Assembly: GCA_936450465.1 (NCBI GenBank)
Contig: OW388289.1
Location: 67,206,420 to 67,270,419, forward strand
Reading direction: 5' to 3'
DNA length: 64,000 bases
From: Gibbula magus
Lineage: Eukaryota > Mollusca > Gastropoda > Trochida > Trochidae
Shown here piece after piece: positions 12,880-24,181 of this stretch. Position 1 is the first letter of the stretch, and each line of letters begins with the position of its first letter. The position numbers and the translations under genes are program-made. The notes below the pieces were generated by a model that saw only the letters and a program-made list of their open reading frames with translations, searched no databases and was not told where the DNA came from.

Positions 12880-14787
12880 ATGAAAACTCCGGCGGAAATA
12901 ATTATCGAAGTCACGTCATCTCAAGCCGTCATGCTGAAACATCTGGTGGATACCATTTGGGATGTCCCAGACACCAGGTTGACCACTCCCTTACCATCTA
13001 TGACTCTGGACTATCCATATTGTCAGTGCCATACAGGTGAGAGACAACCATATTAAATACTGCAATTGTACAATTATAGACGTCAAAATGTGACACTTTA
13101 TTAGTGGAATTCTCATGACGATTCCCTATTTTCAATTAGACCTTTCTTGTTATGCAATACCTTGTGGTGCATTGGTTTAAAATGACCGTAATTACAAATG
13201 ACTCACTAAAGGTAATAAGGATGTCCTGCATATTGATTTATGTATCCACAAACAGTGTAATTCTATAACATATATGTGTGTTTTCCCTCCTCTAGAAGGT
13301 GAAGATGAATCCATGGTGAAATGTGGCAACCATGTTGTCCAAATGGCACATGGTTCCACTATGCCTGCGTGGGTATCACCCAAGAGATCATAGATGGTTT
13401 GGGAGATCAGGAATGGTATTGCTCCGATGCCTGTAAAGATAGGAATCACACGCCGACCTACCGGTACTGCATCTGCAAGATGGATATGGGGGAGGAGGAG
13501 CCCATGGTTGAGTGTGGGTCAAAGAGTTGCGGTGGTCAGTGGTTCCACTTGACATGCATGGGACTTAAACGAAAATACATTCCAAGTATGTATTCCTTAT
13601 AGGATGCCAGTTGTTTTAAAATAAACTAGTGATATACATCCAGTTTAGGCATATTAGGCGTACTATAACAATGTCGTTATATTATAGAAGGACGAAAGAA
13701 ATGGTACTGTAATCAGCAATGCTCCGGTAGTACCAAGAAAAGAAGGACAAAAAGTGAGCCTACCAATCCGGATGTGGATGGAAAACTTCAGTATGTGAAG
13801 AGACTCGTCTGGCACGGCATCACAGACAGCGTTCGGCACTCTACAGTGAAGAATGGGGATGGTCCAGGCTCTATTCTAATGTGGAAAATGGACCTAACCT
13901 AATTCTTCACCAACAATCACCCGAAATATGTCATTTTGGCACACCGTTTACTGGCAGATATGTGTATATAAATGTATTATAAAATATCATTGATTTATTT
14001 GGTTCCCAGGAATTTATTACAGTTGAATAAATTAGTTACCTCCTCATATCAATCATTGAATCCAGTGTAATAAACAGTACATATGAAATCCTCTAGCATA
14101 TTTTACAGAATTAGGAAGGGGTGGATGTTCTGTAGTATAGTGTATGACACAATGGTTAAAAAGGTTTCTTGGCACGTTACAGATAATTACACGATGAGTG
14201 GTATAATTATGTCATTAGTCTGAATTGTCAACCAGGTATGTGTAGGTGACGTGTGTTTAATGTATTATGCTATGAATGTTACAGTTTTATTAATAAGTTT
14301 AACTTTAATTGCAGGTGTAGGGGGGTGGTTGCCGGCGAAATTGCGTCAAGACGTAATTTGGAACAGAACAGCAAACGTGGTAGGAGGTGTGGGAAACAAC
14401 ATTCCTTTAGACCTACTCAATGAATTCATGAATCGGGAATTCATTTAGTCATTGTAATACGGTGGTCGCATGACTCAGGTGTCCGTGGACCGACACGGTA
14501 AACTGATCGGTTCCTTTGCCAAAAAGATAACATCAAGTTTTGCCAAGGTTTCATGTAGCCAGAGGAACACAGGCTACAGTGCCACAGAGAAGAGGAATGC
14601 AACTGTGTCTAAAATGATTTCGTTATTGAGTGCCCAACATCTCACATGTAACATTCCGGGGCGAAATTTCAAGAACAGTACCATCAAATTTTGTCCGGTC
14701 GTGGACAAGGTGAGATTTCGTCAGAAACTGACCGAATTGTCCAACAGATTGGATAGGAGGAGAAGAATTCGTCGAACACTAAATTAA
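12880..14787 (+). pseudogene. Double PHD-finger / DUF6589-like gene, decayed
   Basis: Four exons can be assembled: 12,880-13,036, 13,296-13,585, 13,688 to about 13,950, and 14,315-14,787. All have GT/AG borders, and the phases fit for the first two joins. Exon 2 begins a PHD zinc finger (CQC..., MVKCGN..., CCPNGTWFHYACVGI, WYCSDAC). A second PHD follows (YCICKMDMGEEEPMVECG, CGGQWFHLTCMG) and finishes in exon 3 with KKWYCNQQC. Beyond it come KRLVWHG, SILMWKMDLT, HPKYVILAHRLLA, GWLPAKL, DVIWNRTAN and NIPLDLLNEFMNREF. I recall this pattern from invertebrate DUF6589-type proteins, so that assignment rests on memory. Lesions: a frameshift inside the first PHD near 13,337-13,345, an in-frame TAA at 13,900-13,902, and two stops just after MNREFI near 14,446. 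PHD fingers normally read histone H3 tails. This copy looks non-functional and may itself be a transposon-borne gene. Confidence 0.7.
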
Positions 14788-14837
14788 TAGGTGAGTTAGC
14801 AACATTATTTTAAAGCCTGTTTCACAACTACCTAGCT

Positions 14838-15590
14838 AATAAGTTAAGGAGAAAACATGACTCCGAGGTCTTCTGCTCTGAGAATAACCTGAAGGGAGGG
14901 ATAAAGCCCCGAGGGCGTTAGCCCGAGGGGCTATCCCGACCTTGAGGTTATTCTCAGAGCAGAAGACCGAGGAGGAGTGTTTTCTCCAGCTTATAAACCG
15001 TCAACTATCAAAATTTACGAGTTATAGTTTCGGACGCTCAAAGGGCCTAATTCCTCCGCTTAGACCATTTTAAAAGCAGAAGACGAAGGAGGAATGTTTT
15101 CTTCCTATTTATAAACGTCAAATGTAAAAATTTACATTTTATAAATTTTGATTCCCAAATCGTGTTTTTATAAAGGGTATGTCGCCTTCGGTTGCGTTAT
15201 ATCGAGGCAAAGAAGGTATGACTATAAATGGAGTAATTCAACTCCACTCATCATCTCGGTCTGTATATCCGAGCGGTCTAAGGCGCCAGCTTAGGAAGCG
15301 AAGGGTGCCAGGTTCGAATCCAGCTATTTCAACTTGGAAATTTTTAACTGTGTATAATTTTCGATAATAATTGCTGCTTGTTGGCTATTGCGTTGCAAGT
15401 CTGAAAAATTATTCTAAGTGCATTTCCAGGTATTACTTTAAAAAAAACCTTAGGTTCAGGTCTTACTTTCAAAAGTAAAACCTCATACCGGGTTATTCTC
15501 GGAAGTAAGACCTCATTAGAGGTTATTCCAAGAAAAGAAGATACCTACAAAACAACATACAGAATCCGACCTAGGTTTATGACTACATTT
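14838..15590 (+). repeat. Unclassified 0.75-kb repeat with tRNA-Leu-like core, copy 1
   Basis: Nearly the whole segment recurs in inverted orientation at 33,797-34,566. It starts with TTAAGGAGAAAACATGACTC and ends with GAATCCGACCTAGGTTTAT. A long hairpin at about 14,869-14,975 (arms around GGTCTTCTGCTCTGAGAAT) opens the repeat, short GGTCTTACTT repeats lie near the other end, and a tRNA-like segment sits in the middle. It encodes no protein I can see. It may be a SINE-like or other non-autonomous element. Confidence 0.7.
15262..15330 (+). pseudogene. tRNA-Leu-like segment (Pol III boxes)
   Basis: CCGAGCGGTCTAAGGCGCC matches the D-arm/A-box of leucine tRNAs, and GGTTCGAATCC is a perfect B-box. 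The T-stem pairs poorly and the anticodon arm is distorted (GCTT-AGG-AAGC). It is therefore a tRNA-derived promoter remnant inside a repeat rather than a working tRNA gene. Confidence 0.55.
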
Positions 15591-16317
15591 CCACAATAGA
15601 GTTTGGTTGTAATATTGGTTATAACTATGATAATTAAATTTTAAAGTTGTGTTAAAAACAATAAATGGATAAGATCAACAGAATGTTTTCATATTAGACT
15701 AATAAGAAATTTGGACATATGATGTTAAATTGTATAAGGAGCAAAGCATAAGCTTTTTACAATGTGAAAGGCTTGTATCTTTGGAGTGTTGTTGATGTTT
15801 CTACCACTGTAGTAAAGTGAGGAAGTTTAAAGAAGCGTTATAAAATGAGCCAAGGAATGTTCTTTTCGCTTGACAAACCGTGCGCCGTTTTGTATGCAGC
15901 CCTCGGCCACGAAATTAGCCAATGGCAAGAGTCTTGTGCTGAGCATGCGCATTGCGTGTTTTCCGGCGAAATTTAGACAGGGGTGGTCTTAGATGTTCGT
16001 GGAGGAGACGTGAGTGTAGATAACCAAAAAAGAGCCCCGGATTCGTATAGAGAAAGGATTACGCTATGTGAGAGGCCTGGAATTGTATTAGTGAGTACTG
16101 TATGGAAGTTCTCAGTCGACTTTGAATAAATGTAGGTCGAGCGCATAACTCGCGTGTGCACTTGCGCTTGACTCTGTCATAGGACCGGTATGCCCGTTGT
16201 AGGTGGATGATGTAAACAAACCTACGACGGGCATATATTTGGCCTAATCCGAGGGCAGCGGTGAGGCGTAGAGAGCTCCGAGGAGAGGTGTGTCCAGCAG
16301 GCAAGCCAAGCTGGGAA

Positions 16318-16345
16318 TGACGTCACGATAGCAGTTCCTATATAT
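16318..16345 (+). promoter_or_regulatory. CRE and TATA box of the YWTD gene
   Basis: A perfect palindromic cAMP-response element TGACGTCA (16,318-16,325) lies 13 bases upstream of CTATATATAG (TATA at 16,339-16,344). The spacing suits a Pol II core promoter, which would place the start near 16,370 and give a 5' leader of about 170 nt before the ATG at 16,541. The leader holds (CAT)n at 16,424-16,443 and short upstream ATG frames. The local sequence is less AT-rich than its surroundings. CREB/ATF control is an inference from the motif. Confidence 0.6.
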
Positions 16346-16540
16346 AGCCCAAGCCCACAATGTTGAGTCTGCGGTACCGAGTGAGAGAATAGCTCCGCTG
16401 AAAATCGCTCGTTAAATCCCCGTATTCATCATCATCATCATCAGTTGAGCCTGCCTCTGAGAGCCTAACTATCAGTAAAGCCTCTCCAACATTGACAGGA
16501 ATGTGGCGGTAGGGGCCCACCGCGAGTTACAGCTTTAAGT

Positions 16541-16619
16541 ATGGCATGCATGCCAGTCGGACGTTCAGCAGTGTTCGGGCTTATTCTCCTACTCGTGCGC
16601 TATGTACATGCATCTGCCA
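16541..16619 (+). CDS. Exon 1: signal peptide of YWTD protein
   Basis: The ATG at 16,541 opens 26 codons plus one base: a short N-terminus, a hydrophobic core (GLILLLV), then small residues ASA before the donor A|GTAAGT. The phase-1 end fits exon 2 at 48,814. A small missing exon inside the 32-kb intron cannot be excluded. Confidence 0.65.
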
Positions 16620-19600
16620 GTAAGTAAATGTTTATCCTTATACAGCATGACGTTCATACATTAAATTTGACATGTAGACTAGCCTAATCAACAGATATAT
16701 GGACCAGCTACATGCTGATGATGTTTTGGGTATGTGTGTCTGAACTTGCTACGATTATAATTTCCTTGTTCCGTCTGTATCAAAACCAACTTAAAAAAAA
16801 TAAAATTGAAAAGGAGCCTTTTTTTTTACAGTCTCCTTTTCAATATTTAATAAAATGGTGATATGTTCAGAATAAATACTTTTTCCATAGTCTGAGTGTA
16901 AGACTACCAACTTCCAAAAGCAAGGCATAACTCTTGCCAGTCTCCATTACTGGCTGATTTATATGGAAGGGGATCTGTGCCATAAATGAAGACATGTTGA
17001 CTTGTAAACAAACTTGTAGGGTGTAACATGTAGTTCTCAACCACACAAGTCTCGAAAAGACAAGTCCAACCATGCAAAACTAACATTTTAATCTTGGAAA
17101 ATGAGGAGTTGCAAAGTCAGCTTTGTAACATGACCTGCATAGTTGCGATTGCAATGTTTCAAATCACATCTCTGCACGATTTCGTATTGACCATATTTGG
17201 AATATTACGGAAATTAGCGGAAATGAACGAATAATCCCGATCCGTTGGGTTGGGTAGCAATAGCTAGACCACACTTTTAAGAAATATGCTTCCTGGTCAA
17301 GATTAATATATATGTGTTTTGTGATACTATAGTATTGTATGTATGTATGATTTTTTTTTTAATATACAAGATAGTTTTAGACTCAGTAAATCCTTTCTTG
17401 CTACATGCAGTTGTATATGTATAAACTAAAACACTCCCAATCCAGATCAGTGAATGTCGAATCAGTGACGGTTTCCCATTTATGAGTAAGTTATCAAAAT
17501 GTACGAGTCAAGTAATAAATCGTACATTTTCTTGTGACCCAGGGTATACAGGATTGCACAGTTTACACTCGGGTATAATGATACCTATACATGTATAAAG
17601 AGTTGGCATAATATAAAACTACATGTTTAATCCCTTCATAAGTAAGACACTCTGTATCAATTGGGTATAAAGAAAACATTGCGTCTTTTGTTAAAACAAA
17701 AATAATAATAACACAAAAAAACAGTTGGTCGGGACATTTTTTCACATTCGATTTTTGTTAGATAATTTATCGACATTTTTTAAATAAATACATGATGGTA
17801 AATCTTTGTAACTTTTCAAAATAAACCTTACGTAATTTCAAGTAGTTTCGAAACATAAATTACTGTCAGTGTCACGGACTGCTTTGATTTGGGTCCACAA
17901 AATGATTGTCATTTTCCTGTCTCAGCTTTTGGATCGTCGCAACACAGTTCGGTATTTGTTTTCCCCGTTTCCATGCAAACGCAATTTGGATTACTTTCTG
18001 GGGCAGAACTAAAAATCCGTAAGGTATAGCTCAATGAAACATTATTTTCAAATGTTTTATTAAGTTAATTTCACAGGTATACAGACAAAAGTGAAACACA
18101 CATAAAGGAAGTGCAGAGCTAAGAAACAATTTTAAAACCTGGAAATATTGTTAAATAAATTCCATTTTGCATGGAAAGAAGGCGTTTTTTTTAATATACG
18201 AGCGAATAATGTTTGCAACATTAGATACATCCTTGACAATATTTACACCATTTTCTATGGATATTTTAATTTTTTGGAGGTACTGTAATGATATGATTAT
18301 ATAAGAGTATATATCGAGAATGTCACCAAAGTGTCTTCTGATATCAAATATATCAACACGAGTTAATTAAAGTTACAAATTAACTGTCATTAACTGATTA
18401 TTTAATAGGATTATGAAGATTTGATTTTAGCGTTATCTACAATGTATCGCATGAACTCACACAAGCACCATCTACTTAAGGAGCCAGTTTTGGGTGATAA
18501 AAGACGATTGTTCATGGAACTTTCGAATCCCCCAAAATTCATTTACGTGATTACATTTATGAGAACATATTGGAAACTTTCTGGTTCAGATTTACAGAAA
18601 GAACAAATATTTGAATGACTTATTTTCATTTTCAGCAGCTCTCTTGTGTAGATTGTTCTATTTATAAATACATACTTAACATCTAAAATGTCACACTCTT
18701 AGTACAGTTTCTGGACTTTTCAAACACACTAATCCTTGAAATATGTGTATAAAGAAGCCCATTCTGCAACTTCTAGCCGGATTGTGTTGTGTTTTTCCTT
18801 GACAACACATTAATTGAATGAACATTGCTTTTCTTTGAACTTTTAAATTAATAATTTGATATATACTTCTACTACAATGAGTTTGTTACATTATTGACTA
18901 ACAAACAAAAGTGTTATTCAACACGGCAAAGATGTATGTTTAGGGGAGACATATTGTTGTAAAACATAAATTAGCGGAACTATTATCTAACTAAAAATTA
19001 TCACCGTTTCATATATGAGTTAATAAAACACATATTTAATTTATTGAAAACAATACGCATGTCAATGTATTCATGAATGACCATTTTAGTGAAATTGTAC
19101 ATTTAAAAAAAAAAAATTATATCCTGTATATGTTACAGTCGATTCAATTTTTAAATTCAACAGTTCAATTATATTTTTTAAATTACCAGTGCTACAATTC
19201 TATTTTCAGTTTGCATTCTATATTCATAATTTTTTTCATATTTTGGCATGTAGAAGTTGAATGTTTATTGTTTAAAGTGTGAAACAACTTATCTAGGCTT
19301 ATGATTTACATTTCATACTTGAATTCAGTAATTTGATTCTTTGTATAGAATTAATGGACATATTAATCATGGACAAATATATTTCTGTCCCACAACAATA
19401 CACGTTTCACTGCTTCAAATACTAAAAATATAGCTTGCTTGATAAGTAAATGAAAATAGATAAATTAACATATTCAAAACCAATAAATAATTTAAACTAG
19501 TTGAGAAACGTTTGTAAAATAATTAAAAGAGATAAATTCAACTCAGCTAAAGAACATTTCCCCTTAATTATTTGTCCGTAAGAATAAGACGTGTTGACAC

Positions 19601-22600
19601 TCAGTACAGTTTTGAGTTATAATTAAAGTGCAATGCATTTTTTAAATTTTTAACAAGTATATGAAGTTCCCTGATTTAGATCATTGCTTGGTGGTACATT
19701 TAAAATATTTTAAAATTAATAATAAAGTTGTCAACACTTGCTTATGTATTTCTTTCAATTTCTTCCCCACTAACGTTTTATATAATTTCAATATCAGGAT
19801 TTTCTTTATCAAAACTTGGATATTCATTTCTGAATGCAAATGACTTTACTGAATACACGTAAAATTGGAGTATAAAAAGTGAATGTTGACATGATTGAAC
19901 TGAGAGAAGATAATGTGTAAATGAACGCACAGAAAGTAATTATTTTTTTCGGCTGTAGGATGTCTATATATGGTTTGTAAATCTGCAGTTTTATATGTAA
20001 GTGAAAGAAGTTTTATGATAACGGATCCGATATATTTATCATAGCATCAATGCCAATCAAGCTATGCGATCCTTTATGTCTGTCAGTGTCATCCCACATT
20101 TACATTACTTCCGCATTCGTGTTGCGTTGCCAAAAAACAATTGTTTGTCAAATGTCCTTAACATTTATTGAAATAATAATTAGAATACCTAAGAATTAAT
20201 TTTCAATTGGTATTTTCGTTTGATAGTAATTAAATGCCAAACTGAATGTAAGTGACAGTAGCGCTCCGTGAACTGACAACGTGCGTTTGTTTGTAGGACA
20301 TAACAAGAGTTACGTCTATTGATTTCCAGGGGGCGTGGTCAACTCGTCCAGCATTGGGCTCAAAATATACTAAGTGATTCCCCATCTGGGACAGCGGCAA
20401 GGGAGGTCTCGTTTTTTCGCAAATGCCTCTCGTCCTATGAAAACATCGGCAATGTTCGGGAAACTTCCAAATATGGTCAATGCGAATTCATGTAGATATG
20501 TAATTTGAAACATTGCATTCGCAACTATGCAAGTCATGTCAGTCTACAAATCTGACTTTGCAACTCCTCGTTTTCCATTTTTCATTTGTCAAACGTAACT
20601 TGTAACAAAATGTGCATATTATTTAGATTTAATCATTAAAAATGATAAGTTGACTTTTCGACTTTTACGATTTCTAGAATTACATTTCAACTTTATAAAG
20701 TTGAGAATGCGAAGTTATGATTGACAGAATTAAAATGTTAGTTTGCATGGTTGGACTTGTCTTTTCGAGACTTGTATGGTTGAGAACGACATGTTACACT
20801 TTACAAGTTACAAGTCAACATGTCTTCATTTTTGGCACAAATCCCCTTCCATAGATTTAACCCTTGCGGTATTTCCCTCGCTTTGTTGTGTCAAGAAAGT
20901 AAATCGCTGCACCAGAAATGCATAGCAGATTTCTAAACACAGATTTCTTGAGGAAATACTGCAAGGCCTAAGTCAACCAGTAATGCAGATAGACACGGAA
21001 CTGGTTGCCAGGCTTTGGGACCACGAGACAGGGGCAGCTCCAAGGGCTGTCACTCGGCTCGATGATTCCCTGATGTAACATGTCCTTAACTTCTGACCTC
21101 AGGATAGCTCTCTTGTTTGGGTTGAGTCTGTAGGGATGCTGACAGACAGGTGCGGCGCCGCCCACGTCAACATCAAGCTGCATGGCATGAGTCACTCCAG
21201 GAGTGTCGGGAACCACTGGCAAATGTTCCCCGATAACAGCACGCATATCATCTCTCTGCGATGAGGGGAGATGACCCAGTTTTTTGTTTAGGTCACCCAA
21301 GACTTGGCTGTTAGGTAACTCACTTGGTACGCCTTCAGCAGGTTGATGTGACAGTATCTCTCCTTTCTAGTTCTGTTAGGCGTGCTTATTGCGTATCCTA
21401 CATCACTAACCTTGCTTTTTACAGTGTATGGCCAAAAGTACTTGGCCTTAACTGAGGACTGGGGTATGGGGAGATAGAGTAACACCTGATCACCAGCTTG
21501 AAATTGTCTCAGCCGTGCCCTCTTATCAAAGTGTTGTTTAGCCCTGGTTTGAGCAGACAGCAAGTGCTGCTTAGCAAGAGTAGTTGCTTGCCAGAGCTTA
21601 TCCTTGATTCTAGCCACATAGCCTAACAGATTCTCTAAGGAATGATCTCCTAGCCATTTATCCTTCACTAATTTCAATGGACCTCTAGGAGTGTGACCAT
21701 AGACAAGTTCAAATGGTAAAAATCCTAGTGACTCCTGCTTAGAATCCCTAGCAGCAAACAAGACATATGGGAGTCCCACGTCCCAATCTCTCTCATGTTC
21801 GAGACATAAACATCTAAACATACTCTTCATACTCTTATGAAACCGTTCTAATGCTCCCTGAGATTCGGGATGATAAGCACTGGAACGAACCTGATGTACA
21901 CCCAACAACTGCATCACTTGTCTGAACAGTTTGGACATGAAATTAGAACCTTGGTCTGATTGAATCTCATAAGGCAAACCAGTCATAGTGAAATACTTAA
22001 CAAACGCCTTGGACACTACTGAAGCAGTAACCTTACGTAACGGAATAGCCTCTGGAAAGCGAGTGCTTAAACACATTACTGTAAAAACATACTTATTGCC
22101 TTGAGCGGTGCGGGGTAAACGCCCGACGATCAATTAACACCTTAGAGAAAGCTTCACCAACAACAGGCACTATCTTCAGTGGAGCCGGAGGTATAACTTG
22201 ATTTGGTTTACCAGCTACCTGACATACATGACAAGTACTACAATACTTTTCAACAGCTTTATACATCCCTGGCCAGTAAGTATCTGAACTGACACGTTCA
22301 TGTGTCTTAGTTCTACCGAGATGACCGGCAAATAAACTTTCATGAGCCAAACTGAGATTCTCCTCTCTGAATTTCCGAGGCACTGCAATCTGTGATTTAT
22401 CACTTACTTCTAACGCTTGAGGCAAACGTCTCATGACTACACCCCTGTGCACATAAAAATCACTGCCCTCCTTATCTGACAAAACTTCAGTCCAAGCATG
22501 ACTCAAAGATTCGTCTGACTTCTGAGCTTTAAGTAAAGCATCTCGACTCCAATTAACCTCTAATCTGGTATGAAGAGTCTTATCAAAAATTGACAAACCA

Positions 22601-24029
22601 TTACAATTAGCCGCCTTGGCCTCATTAACTAAAGTAGCCTTGCTACAAGTCCTGATCTGTTCATCACAATCTGAGTCCTCAAACGCAGCAGACACACAGG
22701 TGTCAGAGAGGTCTATTTCTTCTGGAAGTGTCTTAACCTTAGTCATAGATCTAGTGGTAACACACGCCGGGTACACATCTACTCCAATGTCTACTTCGAC
22801 TGAACCAGGTTCTATGGGTGAACTATGGACCTTCAACACTGGGGAGCAATTATCCTGACAACAGCTATCAGTTAAATCGTCAACAAGCAACACATCTACA
22901 CCTGCAATTGGTAATTCGTCTACTACTCCGACAATTACATCACCTGTGACGAAGTCACTGTCTAGCCAAACCTTATGTAAGGGGACTGACATAGCCTTTC
23001 CTCCTAACCAACTGACAACAACATATTCACCAGTAGCTGTCTGCACTGAATCTGGCACAACAGAAGACGACATGAGTGTCTGAAACGCGCCTGTATCCCT
23101 GTAAATTGACACACTACATGAACCAACCTCATTAGTTGAAACCGACACTGAACCCTTGTGCACATATTTATTGGATTTTGGTAGAGGCATAGCAGACTGG
23201 ACAAAACCAATAGCCGAAGCATTATCCCGTTTCCTCTTGAAACATCTATCAACTGAGTGATTGTTCATGTGACAATAACTGCACCTTGGTCTGCTCTGGG
23301 ACTTATCAGAACTTGTCTCGCTACCTCGTTTACCTCCAGTTGGACCATCTCCTTGACCCGAAGACTGAGTTTTACCCTTATCAGAGTTGACCCTACCATT
23401 CTGACTGCACTGACCACGAGAGTTACCATTGTTTCTCCCGCCGGAGAATCCCTTGGAATTTGAAGTATCCTTAGGTGCAAGAACATAATTATCAGCCACC
23501 TCTCCTGCTTTAGTCAGACTTTTAACCTCTCGATCAGATAGGAGTAACTTTAGCCCTGGAGACATATGATTTCTAGCTTCTTCCAAAACTACCACTTCAC
23601 GTAATTCAGGCAAGTTGGAGACGCTCGCTGATCTAATCCATTTATCAAAAATAGTCAACGTTTTAGAAATGAATTCTGCATAGGTTTCAAAGTCTATCTT
23701 TCTAAGAGACCGGAATTGCTGTCTATATGACTCAGCTGTCACCTCATATGCTCTAAGTATAGCCTCCTTGACCTGGTCATATTCCCTAGCTTGCTGAGGA
23801 CTCAAAGCCTTATATGCCAGCGACCCCTTGCCTCTGAACCTTGACTGAACTATGATATGCCAGAATTCCCTTGGCCAGGATAGCTCTGTGGCTATCATTT
23901 CAAACTGTTGAAAGAAGCATTCCACGTCTACCTACCCAAAATTGGGCACTGAACGGTAACAATCAATAATCCTGAATCTATCTGATGAAGAATCGGTACT
24001 AGACTGCCTTAAGTCCATTTGCCTCCTCC

Positions 24030-24078
<49 letters not shown>

Positions 24079-24101
24079 TCTCTCTTCTCTCTTCTCCTCT
24101 C

Positions 24102-24181
<80 letters not shown>

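Noticed and set aside
15262..15330. Functional tRNA-Leu gene
   Set aside because: A- and B-boxes are present but the T-stem and anticodon arm do not pair properly, and the segment is embedded in a repeat.
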